64,000 nucleotides of DNA from a virus: the IMG/VR virus record IMGVR_UViG_3300029922_000013, positions 62,001 to 126,000 of that record; one strand, written 5' to 3'. Every line of letters starts with the position of its first letter. Within the stretch, counting starts at the first letter, position 1. Positions 40,788 through 51,200 of this stretch are shown in pieces. The position numbers were made by a program, and so were the translations under genes. The notes beneath the pieces are model-generated. The model was not told the origin of the DNA. It searched no databases and saw nothing but the letters and a program-made list of their open reading frames with translations.

Positions 40788-43514
40788 TTAGAAGAGGTAC
40801 CAACCAGTTCCAGTGCTAATTATTGAGAATGATTCGTATTGAACCATAGTGGATACGGTGCTCAGACCGTCAATCAAGTCTCCGCCGTTACCCTGAATAA
40901 CCATCGCATTGGCTGAAGAATCGATTTTTTTCATATAAAAAATCCTCCCTGTGTTGCCGCTCGCTGTAGGTAACGTAAATGTCAGAGTTCCAGTTGTCGC
41001 ATCTGCTGCTAAGAAACAGTCCGTGGTTAAAACAGAGTATGAACTGGTCTTAACAGAAACTGGCACGGGACCGCCAGCTGCATTAAAGCCAGGCGCACCC
41101 GTAGGACCGGCGACTCCTGGAGGACCTTGAGGACCGGGAGTGCCTCCGCCACCAGCTCCACCGCCACCACCACTTAATCTAAGTTCAAGCTCATCGCCCA
41201 CCACAAGACCGTAATGGATCTGAATTTCGTTACTTGGAGCATCTAATGTGCCGACTTCGGTATAGGCGCCGCTCTCTAAGTCTAGGAACTGGCCATTTAA
41301 GAAAACTTGTAGAGTTCCTTTTCCTACCGTGTAATACTGGACTGCATTGGATTCTCTAGTATTGTTCGGAAGGAAAATATTCGTGCCAGGGGTAACTGGA
41401 CCAGTTATAGATGTTGGGGGAGTAGCTCCTGAAGCAACGATCTCTACTACTTCGTCATAAGTAGGATTATCTAGCGATTCTATAATGCTTGATATTTCTT
41501 GATCTAACTTTTTAATAGCTAGAGTTAGATTATCACCATCTTGAATGATGAAGTTTCCAACACCAGTTCCGGATGTGGAAACAAAAATTGCAAACGGAGG
41601 GCCAATATTAAAATCGGCTGGAGAAAACGTAGTACCAGCAGAGTTGTTGGTAATAGTAACTGCGTTAGCAATGTTAGTTGCAGTGAAATCTTTGAAAAAA
41701 GTTCCATTTAAAGCTGTGACCAACGCGGCAGCGGTTTGAGTAGATGTTTGCCCAGTAGCTACATCCCACTCAATTCCAGTGGCGTTGGCAACTGGCATTG
41801 GATTTATGCCGGTTCCATCTTTGTTAACCCAAACGTAATACTCTCTGCCGCCAGCAGAATAAATTAAGAAATACTGATCAGATGTCAATGTACTAGCATC
41901 GCCAGTTGTAACGTCGGTAACTTGTTTTGAGACCGTAGGACCGTTACCTTCATATATATTGTAGGCAGATACGTAAAAAGGAGTAGTGGAAGACTCAATT
42001 TGGCTACCAACGTAGGTCAAGACATTTTGGAGCTGTGGACCAGAAATTTCTTCGGAATCACCTTGTTGAAGATCAGTTCCTAGCCATTTAACATAAACTC
42101 TAGGAATTGCTCCGCCATCATCTTCTCGAACAAATAGCCAGAAGGTGCTTGGGCTGATTGGTACCGCACCGCGACCTGCAAGTTGAATATCTCTCAAGCC
42201 ACCCGTAACGCCTGGCAAAGTATATGAGCCGTAGGCGTACAAAGAGGGAGCACCTGAAGAGCTTGTACTAGATCCTGTAAATACTTGAGTTAAAGTTACT
42301 TGAGAAGAAGAGTTAATGGTTTGAATCTGGTAATATCCAGCATGAGTGCTAGAAGCCAGACGAATCCAATCACCAAATCCATTTGCTGTGACGCTATAAA
42401 GTCCAGAAGTCCAAGCAACATTTCCAACCGAAGTTACGACAGCGCTTGAGTTGGTCCAAATCAGATTTGGCGCAACGGGAACATCTCTGGTAAGTTCTAT
42501 GTAGGCTACTTCATTATCACTTAAAGTGACAGTAGTACCAGAAGGATTGGTTGCGATTTGATAACTTAAATTTGCACCAATTATCTTCAGATTTATTGGA
42601 CTAGACCAGTTTATGAGGCCGGCTGTAGTAGCGCTATGAGTGATGGCACCAGTTCCAGTCATTACAGTTGCTGTAGCATCTTCTCTAAGAAGAGGAACCG
42701 ACCCAACGTTACTGGATGTGAATGAGTACCAATAAGGGCCACCATTAAGGCCCAGCAATTGGGTCATTACGGCGTCCATCCAATCCTTGAGATCTGTTAT
42801 GCCTTTATCGCCACCAAAAAATGGATTGCTGGAATTGGAAGTAGTGGTAGTGTTATTTTCGGTCTGACCTTCAGGCCATGGAAACGTGTGGAATGGGTTT
42901 GGACTTGCTCCACCAGTTCCTAAGCGTAATAGAAGTGGTCTTGAATCAGTAATAGAAACGACGTTATTGCTAGAATCTGTTTGGATTATAGCCAAAGGCA
43001 AAACATTTGTTGCCCAAAGGGTGGCCGTGATCACGAACTTGTAGTTCATGGTTATGGCCGCTGGAGCTATACCCTCGTCTTCTTCGTCACTGGTGGGGTC
43101 CCAAAAATAACGCTGAGTATCGGTCGTAGCATCTTGAAAACGGTAATAGTCTATCCCAACATAGTTGTTGGCATTAGGGACAAAAGACCCAATCACGTTG
43201 GCGACTGTGGCAGCATTCAGGGTGACATTAGGAGTACCAGTTGGGACTAGAAAGAAAGTACCTGATTGAGAAGCGGTGGTATGTAGTAGTGAGCTATTGG
43301 CAACGATGACCTGCAAATTAGAGGCGGCGCCCGTAATAGGGGCAGCAGACATGTTTATAGCGAAACCATTGATAATATAGGGGGTATCTGGTCCAGATAT
43401 GAGAGCCTCTGCGACTAGATCAAAGTCTGCAGACGCAGCGCTTTCGATCGCACGCATGTCCGAGACTTCTTCTCGCATTTGAGAAAGCTGATTAACTCTC
43501 CTAATAATAGCCAT
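40788..43514 (-). CDS. Tail fibre/baseplate-proximal protein with collagen-like repeat
   Basis: 908 residues. Seen: helical N-terminus (residues 1-40), several beta domains, a helix-rich segment near 650, a short collagen-like stretch GPQGPPGVAGPTGAPG near 805, and a C-terminal domain of the type found in many phage fibres (TLTFTLPTASGNTGRIFY, then DLIDGLSTVS and ISTGTGWYLF). The collagen-like segment forces trimers. The helical N-terminus suggests attachment to the baseplate. Transcribed from the TGATATAAAAC box at 43.6 kb. Confidence 0.75.
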   Translation of the reverse strand: MAIIRRVNQLSQMREEVSDMRAIESAASADFDLVAEALISGPDTPYIINGFAINMSAAPITGAASNLQVIVANSSLLHTTASQSGTFFLVPTGTPNVTLNAATVANVIGSFVPNANNYVGIDYYRFQDATTDTQRYFWDPTSDEEDEGIAPAAITMNYKFVITATLWATNVLPLAIIQTDSSNNVVSITDSRPLLLRLGTGGASPNPFHTFPWPEGQTENNTTTTSNSSNPFFGGDKGITDLKDWMDAVMTQLLGLNGGPYWYSFTSSNVGSVPLLREDATATVMTGTGAITHSATTAGLINWSSPINLKIIGANLSYQIATNPSGTTVTLSDNEVAYIELTRDVPVAPNLIWTNSSAVVTSVGNVAWTSGLYSVTANGFGDWIRLASSTHAGYYQIQTINSSSQVTLTQVFTGSSTSSSGAPSLYAYGSYTLPGVTGGLRDIQLAGRGAVPISPSTFWLFVREDDGGAIPRVYVKWLGTDLQQGDSEEISGPQLQNVLTYVGSQIESSTTPFYVSAYNIYEGNGPTVSKQVTDVTTGDASTLTSDQYFLIYSAGGREYYVWVNKDGTGINPMPVANATGIEWDVATGQTSTQTAAALVTALNGTFFKDFTATNIANAVTITNNSAGTTFSPADFNIGPPFAIFVSTSGTGVGNFIIQDGDNLTLAIKKLDQEISSIIESLDNPTYDEVVEIVASGATPPTSITGPVTPGTNIFLPNNTRESNAVQYYTVGKGTLQVFLNGQFLDLESGAYTEVGTLDAPSNEIQIHYGLVVGDELELRLSGGGGGAGGGGTPGPQGPPGVAGPTGAPGFNAAGGPVPVSVKTSSYSVLTTDCFLAADATTGTLTFTLPTASGNTGRIFYMKKIDSSANAMVIQGNGGDLIDGLSTVSTMVQYESFSIISTGTGWYLF

Positions 43515-43579
43515 TATTTCACCAACTTATGTAAGTTTATTAGAAAAGACATACTAGCCCTCTAGGATACACTCTAAGG

Positions 43580-43605
43580 TAAAGATTCCTATTTGTTTTA
43601 TATCA
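43580..43605 (-). promoter_or_regulatory. Late-type promoter box with AATCTTTA
   Basis: Minus strand GTGATATAAAACAAATAGG then AATCTTTACC (43587-43580), 66 bp before ATG 43514. It lies back to back with the plus-strand promoter at 43607. Confidence 0.5.
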
Positions 43606-43606
43606 C

Positions 43607-43635
43607 TTGACTTCCAATCTTTACCTATGATAGAG
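43607..43635 (+). promoter_or_regulatory. Sigma70-like promoter
   Basis: TTGACT with ATAGAG at 17 bp (or GATAGA at 16 bp). Predicted start within two bases of ATG 43643, again leaderless. Confidence 0.45.
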
Positions 43636-43642
43636 TCAAGAC

Positions 43643-44035
43643 ATGAGGTATTCCACAGTGGGGAAATCCAAGGACCGTACTGGTGAAATTAGTAGGGAAC
43701 AGAGATTTGTTAAGGAAAATCAAGCACTTAAGCGTGAAAATAGTCGCCTTCGTAAACTATTAGCTCGCATAGATCTAGATCGTTATGATCAAGTACGTGA
43801 AATCATAGAAGAACATTATTCCGAAAGGAAAAATGAGGGACAAGAGATTCTTGATAAAATGAAAGAAGAGTGGCGTTGCCACCAGTGTAGAACCGGTTTG
43901 TTGGAGATTTTTCTATTTAATAAAATAAATGAAACCTATTATTATCGTAAATGTAATGGTTGCACAAATCGTACCAAAAGCAAGAAATACACTCCGAGTG
44001 TTCGTGGGATCATAAAGAAAGAAGAAAGTAAATAA
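43643..44035 (+). CDS. Coiled-coil plus zinc-ribbon protein
   Basis: 130 residues. Helical first 80 residues, then a four-cysteine zinc ribbon: CHQC near 77 and CNGC near 107, separated by a beta hairpin (LEIFLFNKINETYYYRKC). Likely nucleic-acid or protein binding. Located in a plus-strand island within the late block and served by an early-type promoter, so it may be a regulator; this is inference only. Confidence 0.65.
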   Translation: MRYSTVGKSKDRTGEISREQRFVKENQALKRENSRLRKLLARIDLDRYDQVREIIEEHYSERKNEGQEILDKMKEEWRCHQCRTGLLEIFLFNKINETYYYRKCNGCTNRTKSKKYTPSVRGIIKKEESK

Positions 44036-44253
44036 TGGAATTTGTAGAAGGCCAAGTTGTTATTTGTGGAACAGGACAATGTGGAACTATAGCCCAAAAA
44101 TCGGGCAAAGAGATCTGGATATTATTGAGAAACGGAGACCTTTTTGTAGGTCAGGACTACCAAATCAGGGTTCCTCAATCCCAAGAAGATCTAGATTCCT
44201 GCCCTTTAAACGTAGATCGTGTTGAGACCAAAAGAGAAACTAGGGAGCGTTAA
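44035..44253 (+). CDS. Small beta-barrel-like protein (72 aa)
   Basis: 72 residues, start overlapping the previous stop (TAATG). N-terminal half is an SH3-like pattern (FVEGQVVICGTGQCGTI, IWILLRNGDLFVG); charged tail. Its TAA shares the palindrome TTAA with the stop of the convergent gene at 44250. Confidence 0.55.
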   Translation: MEFVEGQVVICGTGQCGTIAQKSGKEIWILLRNGDLFVGQDYQIRVPQSQEDLDSCPLNVDRVETKRETRER

Positions 44254-45002
44254 GTCACCCACCACTTCGAATACGGATTTTGGTCCAATCCTTTAGGATT
44301 GTAGTAGATCGCAGCCACATCGTTCATCTTATTGGGGTAATCCTTAGCCAGTCTGCGAAGCCATATCAAAGAAGCTAACAAACACATAAAGCTAGTTTTC
44401 TTAGTGTTGTTTTGCAAATGCCATGCTAAACGTCTAGAATCGGTATCTCCAGTAGGAGTTCCTATGCAAGAAATGGCAATAGAACCTGCAGCTACAAAGT
44501 AAACTGGAAAAGACAGGATTCTAATCAACCAGTGAAAAGGATTTAGCAATGATGGGAAAGCTGCAGATACCATAGCAGCCACCAACTGCGGCTGTCTAAC
44601 AAGAAAACTTTGCAAAGTCTTCGTTCCAGGATTCACATTATTCAAAAAACCTAGGTATTTTATGCAAGCCCAAAATAGTGTTCTGGGGATATCGGTATTT
44701 TTTAATTCAATGCAACCATTAAGTACCGCTAAAATATTATCTGGACCGTCTTGACCGTCATTTTGACCTACAGGAACACGATTGAGCAAACCTTCAGGCC
44801 CAATACACCTATCTATCATATGTTCAAAGCTAAGTTCGTCTGATACAGTAAGTTGACCATTTTTCTTAAGAATAATATACATCTCAGAGGTATACATTGT
44901 ACCATTATCTGACCCACTTTGATTTGATGCCCAAGATCCGGGCTGGGGCGAATTTAGTCCATTACCGTCAATATAGCTCTTAAAATCATCTATAATATCC
45001 AT
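44250..45002 (-). CDS. Hypothetical protein (250 aa)
   Basis: 250 residues; no family recognised. Residues 1-60 are polar, 90-165 helical with moderately hydrophobic stretches (FHWLIRILSFPVYFVAAGS) that could be a membrane or buried helix, and the C-terminus ends in IYYNPKGLDQNPYSKWWV, typical of a packed beta end. It lies between the fibre and baseplate genes on the late strand, so it is probably a virion or assembly protein. Only an AATCTTTA element precedes the ATG at 45002; no ribosome site is visible. Confidence 0.65.
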   Translation of the reverse strand: MDIIDDFKSYIDGNGLNSPQPGSWASNQSGSDNGTMYTSEMYIILKKNGQLTVSDELSFEHMIDRCIGPEGLLNRVPVGQNDGQDGPDNILAVLNGCIELKNTDIPRTLFWACIKYLGFLNNVNPGTKTLQSFLVRQPQLVAAMVSAAFPSLLNPFHWLIRILSFPVYFVAAGSIAISCIGTPTGDTDSRRLAWHLQNNTKKTSFMCLLASLIWLRRLAKDYPNKMNDVAAIYYNPKGLDQNPYSKWWVT

Positions 45003-45007
45003 ATCTG

Positions 45008-45015
45008 TAAAGATT
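45008..45015 (-). promoter_or_regulatory. AATCTTTA element
   Basis: Copy of the late leader element, 6 bp before ATG 45002. On the plus strand the same bases form a small AAAG/CTTT hairpin followed by T's. Confidence 0.35.
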
Positions 45016-45026
45016 GCGCTTTTTTG

Positions 45027-45055
45027 TTGACTTTTTGCTAGAAGCTTGGTAGTCT
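45027..45055 (+). promoter_or_regulatory. Sigma70-like promoter of the lytic gene
   Basis: TTGACT, 17 bp, TAGTCT, then TATAGGAGG: the leader contains an ideal ribosome site before ATG 45074. Confidence 0.65.
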
Positions 45056-45073
45056 GGTTATAGGAGGATACAT

Positions 45074-45541
45074 ATGACCTATTTATCCATTATGGCAGCG
45101 GCAGCAAAGGCAGCTCATGTATCAACAACACTACTTTATGCAATTTGTGCACACGAATCCAAAGATTTTTCATTAGATTTCGCAGAATACGACAATGGTA
45201 GCCCATCGTATGGGGTGTGCCAAGTTAAAGAAGACACAGCTAGATTTTTAGGTTTTAAAGGAAAATCTATGGAACTTAGAAATCCTATGATTGGAGCAAA
45301 GTACGCCGCTCTATATTTAAAATATCAACTAGATCGTTATAGCGGAAATGTATATAAAGCAGTTGCGGCCTATAACGCAGGTTCGTTTATTGAAAGCAAG
45401 AAACGTCCTGGTTTTGCTGCGAATCATAAATACATCAATCTCGTAAAACAAAAGCTTGACAAACGTCTGCAACACGTACTAGATAGTAACAACACGAATT
45501 ATTTTATTGACAAAATGGAGTTAAGCTATGAAAGTCGTTAA
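45074..45541 (+). CDS. Lytic transglycosylase (SLT/goose-lysozyme type), likely endolysin
   Basis: 155 residues. Seen: the catalytic Glu in AICAHESKDF (Glu28), SYGVCQVKEDTARFLG near 50 (the GxxQ substrate motif), and AYNAG near 99, the three marks of the SLT family that cleaves the murein glycan strand. No signal peptide or membrane anchor, so it needs a holin for release or works as part of the virion. It has its own early-type promoter and a strong AGGAGG site in the middle of the late block. Overlaps the next gene by 14 bp. Confidence 0.85.
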   Translation: MTYLSIMAAAAKAAHVSTTLLYAICAHESKDFSLDFAEYDNGSPSYGVCQVKEDTARFLGFKGKSMELRNPMIGAKYAALYLKYQLDRYSGNVYKAVAAYNAGSFIESKKRPGFAANHKYINLVKQKLDKRLQHVLDSNNTNYFIDKMELSYESR

Positions 45542-45902
45542 ATTAACTAAAAAAATGCTTGCTATGTATCCGGACGATCTGCTAGTTAAACTAGGAGCAG
45601 TTAATAATAGCAAAACAGTCGTGTATCCGTGTCATGTTTATTTTTCTGAGAAGGACTATGAAACTTTGAAAAATTCTTTAAAGAAAAAAATAAAAAAGGA
45701 AATGGTTTGGGCTACTGAAAAACATATCAAGACCGTTGTAGAATTTGAGCTACTTAATGTTGGTCCAAACGAAGGGTTGAAAAAAGCTATCAAACCTGGA
45801 TTTGCTATTATAGATGTGGAATCTATTAGAAATGAAAATATGGACAAAGAATTGACTAAATCTCTAGAATATTATAAAAGAGAAAATAGTGAAATTCAAT
45901 AA
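45528..45902 (+). CDS. Hypothetical protein (124 aa)
   Basis: 124 residues, Lys-rich, alternating strands and helices, unassigned. Coupled to the lytic transglycosylase. Its stop codon abuts the stop of the convergent gene at 45903 without any spacer or terminator. Confidence 0.6.
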   Translation: MKVVKLTKKMLAMYPDDLLVKLGAVNNSKTVVYPCHVYFSEKDYETLKNSLKKKIKKEMVWATEKHIKTVVEFELLNVGPNEGLKKAIKPGFAIIDVESIRNENMDKELTKSLEYYKRENSEIQ

Positions 45903-46328
45903 TTAAGAACGGTCTAGTGCAAAATACGGAACGATGCCCTTAAATGAAAAGTTAAGGCGATAAGTCCCCTTTGTAGGAACGGTATGATCTTCAGAAGTAA
46001 CCTTGCACTGTGGAATAAATACGATATCTTCTGCCGTGCTACGATCGGTGACTCTTAAACTGACGTAAGGTGCAGCTGACACATCAGTAAAAAGGGGGCG
46101 TAGAGTTTTACCTTGAAGGCCACCACTCATCTTTAAACGAAAGCCGCGAATATTTCCGCTAACTGAGATTTTACCACCGGCAATTTCTTGAGGATACGGA
46201 CTATCGATACCCCAAATCTCTTCCTCCCCATACGATATGGTAAAAGAAACGTCGGCTACTTCTTTATATAAAGCATTATTCCAATAAATGGTGATTAATG
46301 CCCCTGTTATCGTTACTGGCGCTGCCAT
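45903..46328 (-). CDS. Putative tail-tube-fold protein
   Basis: 141 residues, all-beta. The pattern (ISYGEEEIWGIDSPYPQEI, ISVSGNIRGFRLKMSGG, ending in YRLNFSFKGI) resembles tail tube proteins of contractile and siphophage tails, including early EIAGG-type strands and the final beta hairpin. T4 gp19 has 163 residues. It could instead be a tube initiator or baseplate-tube adaptor, because it is placed after the J-like genes, and no sheath gene is next to it. AAAGGGA lies before ATG 46328. Confidence 0.5.
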   Translation of the reverse strand: MAAPVTITGALITIYWNNALYKEVADVSFTISYGEEEIWGIDSPYPQEIAGGKISVSGNIRGFRLKMSGGLQGKTLRPLFTDVSAAPYVSLRVTDRSTAEDIVFIPQCKVTSEDHTVPTKGTYRLNFSFKGIVPYFALDRS

Positions 46329-46339
46329 ATTAAATCCCT

Positions 46340-48283
46340 TTACGTACTAAATTGTGGCCAAATCAAATTGTTCCCGGCTACAGGATCTGCGCCGTACAGA
46401 TAGGCTATTTCCGAATACTGTGTCCCAGCTTTTCCCGTGCCAATATCATTGGGGTACAAAATGGTAAACACAATCGAGATACCAGCTGCGGTTATTTGGC
46501 GTATCAAATCTTGTGCATAAACTCTGCCATCAGCTACATTGGTGAGGAAGAACTCGTAATCCGTCCCATTTAGAGCCAGACTAACGGGTGCTTTTTTAGA
46601 CACTAGTCTTATTTCTTGTCCTGCGGGGTGATCAAATTGCAAGTTATTTACCGGACTTAAAAGTATAGTTGTACTTGAAGGAACTACTATATAGCTAGCG
46701 ATTTCTTGAGTAGGTCCGCCGTAATCAAATACCACGTAACCAGGGCTATTGGGGAATCCCACGCTATTTTCTACTTGGATGAGATCTCCAGTGGAAGCAT
46801 TGAAATCTTGCTCAATCGTAGAATGTTCAGCACCAACCGTGAAAGATTGAGTTGTGTCGTAAACATAAGGACCAGGCTGGTTGGGCTCCAGTGAAATATT
46901 GGACCCTAAAGGACCGCTAGCCGTTATGCCAGCTATGCCGGTGTAAGAAACTGTGAGCGTATTTGACAAGGCGTTATTTTGGATATAAACAGTGTCAACA
47001 CCATTTACAACGTTCGTCAATCCAACTAGACCGGTGTTCGTGGCGTTTATAGCTGCTGCCATATTGGCGACCGTTTGTGGTATCGTCGCCCCAATAACAA
47101 AGTTCGTTCCAGCAACTAATGTTATAAGCGATGTTACGGCAAATTGATCACCTGAATTAGGTTGAGAGTTGAAACCATACGTTCCACTGGGTGGATCGTG
47201 TAGGTGAGCTGATCCAGCTCTTCCCCGTCTAATAACTGTCGTGGTAGCCGGCAAGAATATGTGAATTACGTTGGTAGTAGTTTGATATAGAGCCGCGTAA
47301 TACCCGTTACTTTGGATAGTTCTCTTGATTGGACTAAAGAATAGGACTGCCGTATTACTTCCTTGAGTCACAATTCCCGTGGTTCCCAAAGGATTGTAGA
47401 CTTCAAAGTAAGAACTGCCGATCACTCCACCTTGAGAATCTGTCACCGTATAAGTGCCCACATTAGAAGAAGAAGAGAATCCTCCTCCATAAATGTTGAC
47501 ATAATCGTTTGGTATTAATTTGCCTAAGTTTGGATTTGCTCCGCCAGACCAAGTAAATCTAATTTTACCAGCGGATTGTACGCTAAGGGTCCATTGGGTT
47601 GAGGCATTTCCACCGGCTGCTGCTGGGGAGGGGAAGATCAGTACGTTTTGGGCGCTACCACCCAATACGGTAACAGAGGATCTGGGTCCTATGGTATTAC
47701 TTACAAGTTCTACATAATTACCAGAACCATCATTTTTTATTGTGGCCAGCCCAGTTAGATTTTGGCTAGTCAAATAAGCAACGATAGCATCGGCAACCTC
47801 GATAGCTTTGGCGCTATTTATATTTGTGAAGCTTGCGGCCTGAAAAGGAATAGTAACCGTTTTACCACCATCAAAATTCACAATTAACGTATCGCCATCC
47901 TGGAGATTGTATGGCTCAATCATCGTACAAGAATCGGTTGCCTTACAGAATTCATCTCCAAAAATGATGTCGAGAAGATTATTTATAAGATCCCTAACTT
48001 GCTTACGATTCTTGACTTGAAGACCAATTTCTCTGAACACATCGTCACCCAAACCAAGGCTGGGCGGGCGAGTTATTCCGTATTGGGCCAACAAAAGATC
48101 GAGATATTGAGCGGAAGCGGTAGTAATGAAAAGGTTTTGATTTACGGCGTAAACTGAATTGACCAAATAACTGGTAGAACTTGCAATAGAATTTAAGACA
48201 GCATCAGTATTTTTCCCATGGATGGCAGGATTTAGATAACTGCGAAGTCTTTCATATTCGGACTGTTGTGTTGCTATTGCCAT
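46340..48283 (-). CDS. Baseplate protein with J-like N-terminus
   Basis: 647 residues. The N-terminus (FITTASAQYLDLLLAQYGITRP near residue 52) matches the opening of baseplate J family proteins (here compare the 1907-residue neighbour). Then come beta modules such as DGDTLIVNFDGGKTVTI near 128, repeated in the J protein. The C-terminal part is beta-rich. Likely a wedge or peripheral baseplate component acting next to the J protein, from which it is separated by 10 bp. AAAGGGAT precedes ATG 48283. Confidence 0.65.
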   Translation of the reverse strand: MAIATQQSEYERLRSYLNPAIHGKNTDAVLNSIASSTSYLVNSVYAVNQNLFITTASAQYLDLLLAQYGITRPPSLGLGDDVFREIGLQVKNRKQVRDLINNLLDIIFGDEFCKATDSCTMIEPYNLQDGDTLIVNFDGGKTVTIPFQAASFTNINSAKAIEVADAIVAYLTSQNLTGLATIKNDGSGNYVELVSNTIGPRSSVTVLGGSAQNVLIFPSPAAAGGNASTQWTLSVQSAGKIRFTWSGGANPNLGKLIPNDYVNIYGGGFSSSSNVGTYTVTDSQGGVIGSSYFEVYNPLGTTGIVTQGSNTAVLFFSPIKRTIQSNGYYAALYQTTTNVIHIFLPATTTVIRRGRAGSAHLHDPPSGTYGFNSQPNSGDQFAVTSLITLVAGTNFVIGATIPQTVANMAAAINATNTGLVGLTNVVNGVDTVYIQNNALSNTLTVSYTGIAGITASGPLGSNISLEPNQPGPYVYDTTQSFTVGAEHSTIEQDFNASTGDLIQVENSVGFPNSPGYVVFDYGGPTQEIASYIVVPSSTTILLSPVNNLQFDHPAGQEIRLVSKKAPVSLALNGTDYEFFLTNVADGRVYAQDLIRQITAAGISIVFTILYPNDIGTGKAGTQYSEIAYLYGADPVAGNNLIWPQFST

Positions 48284-48293
48284 ATATATCCCT

Positions 48294-51200
48294 TTACGTA
48301 ATCAAAGAGACTGAAATATTCTGGCTTGGGTCCAAAATAAAAGTTTGTTCACTAGGCTGTACTACGATCAAATCGTTGTTCTCATTATAAAGTGGACTAG
48401 AAATTGCAACACTTATAACCCCAGGTATCGTAGTGCATACAGCTATTATATTTGATATCGCTATGGATTGCCCAACGGGATTTGAGCTTATCAAAGCAGC
48501 CACGTTATTTCTAACTTGTTGTGAAATGGATGAGAATGGAGCCCCAGTTTGAAGTCTCACTTCCAAAGCCAGATTAACTACCAGCGCTAAAGGCTCTCTC
48601 ACAAACACATCAGTTCCGGCAGCGACTACTCCGGGAAATGTCAAAGGATCTGTAGGATCTCCATATAAAATTCTATTGGCTTCCTGAATGAGTCCAGTAT
48701 TATACTTATATCCATCCAATCCCTGGCTAACCGTAGTCGGGAAGTTTAGCTTGTCTAGAGAGGTTACTACTACTCCGGCAGCCTGATTTATCTTTTCGTA
48801 TTGAGCAACTGTATCAAAAAGAATCTCGTTTAAAGCAGGTGATCCAGGTTGTGGCGCTACTAGATAGGTATGCTTGTAACCAGAGTAGGGAACGCCTTCT
48901 TCGATATAGAAGGACGATAACAAGCCAGTAAGATTTACCGTGCTGGCAGCTGTTAGGACACCTTTGACAATGATGTTATTTTCATCGATTAGTTGGGTGA
49001 CCGGATAAGTCCCAGCATTGGAAGTGCCTATGGAACTTGTAAAAGCAGTAAAAGTAATGGTTGCATCTCCGGTACCGCTAGTTTTTGTCAAAGTACCCGT
49101 ATTCGTTGGAGTTCCAGTACCCGCAGTCACCAACGTATTGGCGCCCGCGATGGTATTAGTTACCACAAAAGTCTGACTATTGTTTGTGTAAGTAGCCCCT
49201 TCAGTAGCACTCGCCGTGGTCACCGTGAAAGTGTATTGTTGACCATCAAAAGCCGTGCCAGATATGACCAAATCGTCCCCTACTACAGTATCTTCATATT
49301 CATAAAAAGTAAGAGATCCGGAACTCAATACGACTTCTTCTTCTAAAGCGTCGGCATTTTGAATCCAGAAACTATCATTGAACGTTCTTATAACTCTGTA
49401 AGATCCCTGATTAGGTCCTGAGAACGGGCCAGCTACTACTACCGTATCACCTTCCATAACACCAGTAGAAGCCTGAAAAGTAACCCCAGCAGTTACCATT
49501 TCAGCTCCCGTAGCCACGGCATTAGGGTTGGTTACCTGTAATATATTGGAACTAACCCCAGTTACAATAAAAGTACCGCTGTTAGGAGCTGATGATGGCA
49601 TATCTATCGTAACCAATTCGCCGATCGATAAGCCGCTAAAAACAGTACTGCCCAGTAAAATAGTGTATTTAGAATCATTAGTTCCAGGAACCAAGGCTAC
49701 ATTAAAAATGTCTCCATTTGTACTATTAAAATTGACTGGAACTGTCAAAAACTGAGGACTACTAGTAGAACCTACATAGCTAAAACAAACTAAATTCCCC
49801 TGATTTTCTACCCTGAATGTAAGTCCTGTCAATCCACTAATCACACGGGGCTGTCCAAAGTATCTCTGAGTTGAGTTTATTCCAGACAAAGAAATTTGAC
49901 TAAATCCAGCAGATGGCGTATTAGGTAGAATTGTTACATCAGTATTGTTGCCAAACAAAGTGTCTTTTTGTTGTGTGTACGTAGCTTGTAACCTAAACCA
50001 TTGGTCGCTTAGCACATAACCAGAAGGAATGATGGATGCCGATATCGCTGCGTAAGTATTATCTATATTTAAAGCGCCGTTGATAACAGGGAAAGTATAT
50101 CCATTTGCAGCACCTCCAACAACATCTACGTATCCACCAGAACCGAAGGTATCAGAGGATATTTCTAGTTCGGAATCTCTATTGGCTGTATTGATAAGGC
50201 TCGTCGTTGTTATTCCGCTTACGGGAAGAACATTCACAAATTGATATACTTGATCTATGGTAGTAGGCGAGAACATGATAGTTTCGCCATTATTGAAAGC
50301 GTATCCCACATCTGTCGGCAAAGAAAGCGGATTCTTCAATACAAACTGAGGTGAGCCGGTATTCACAAACGTTAGTGTAGTTTGAGTATTGTTACCAGTA
50401 GCAGCTGGAGAAATAGTAACAGCAGGCCCATTAACACTCACTACTGTTGTGCCGCCTGAAATGCCAGCACCGGATACTGCGGCACCAGGCCTAATTCCAT
50501 TGGTTGGAGATATGTCAGTTAAAATGTTGCTACCAGTAGAAGTGGTTCCATCGACAACAGTAGTATTATTGATTAAATTGCTATACAAAAGCCAATTCAT
50601 GCCATCGAGGAGCTGAGCACTTGCGTTAGCCGTGATGATACCTGCTCCCGGTGTTCCTCCAGAACCATCGTCAACAACAGTAGCCGTAATATATGTGGGC
50701 AAATTAGTGGTTACATATGCTGCAACTGCTGTAGCCGTAGTGGCGGGTGGGACAGTAATCGTAATATTTACAGTATTTGTTATAGTGACAGAATTGGTAA
50801 TAGAACTTGCGGCACCATTGAAAATATAGCTGACTATAATTTCTTGACCCGTTGTGCCCCATGGAACGGACCTATACAAGATAGAGCTTTGTTGGGTAGT
50901 GCTACTCAAAGTTTTCTTGGCTTGCATCAAAACTCTGTAGTTATTGAAAACAAAATTTGGACCAAAGGAAGTGGCGAAGTTACCGGTTGGTGCGTAATCC
51001 TTATCGTAAGCATTGAAATTGTGGGAATTAACCGCATAAGAGGTGTTGGTTAAAGCTCTTCTGTAGAGAGGTACCTGGAACGTATTGTTGACTGGGTTAT
51101 TGTCAATAATAGCTACCAACGAGTCATTGTTCCCAAATGACAGCGGGTTGGACAAGAAATACCGATCATTAGTTCTGAGTCTTCTTACGTCTGGATCGTA

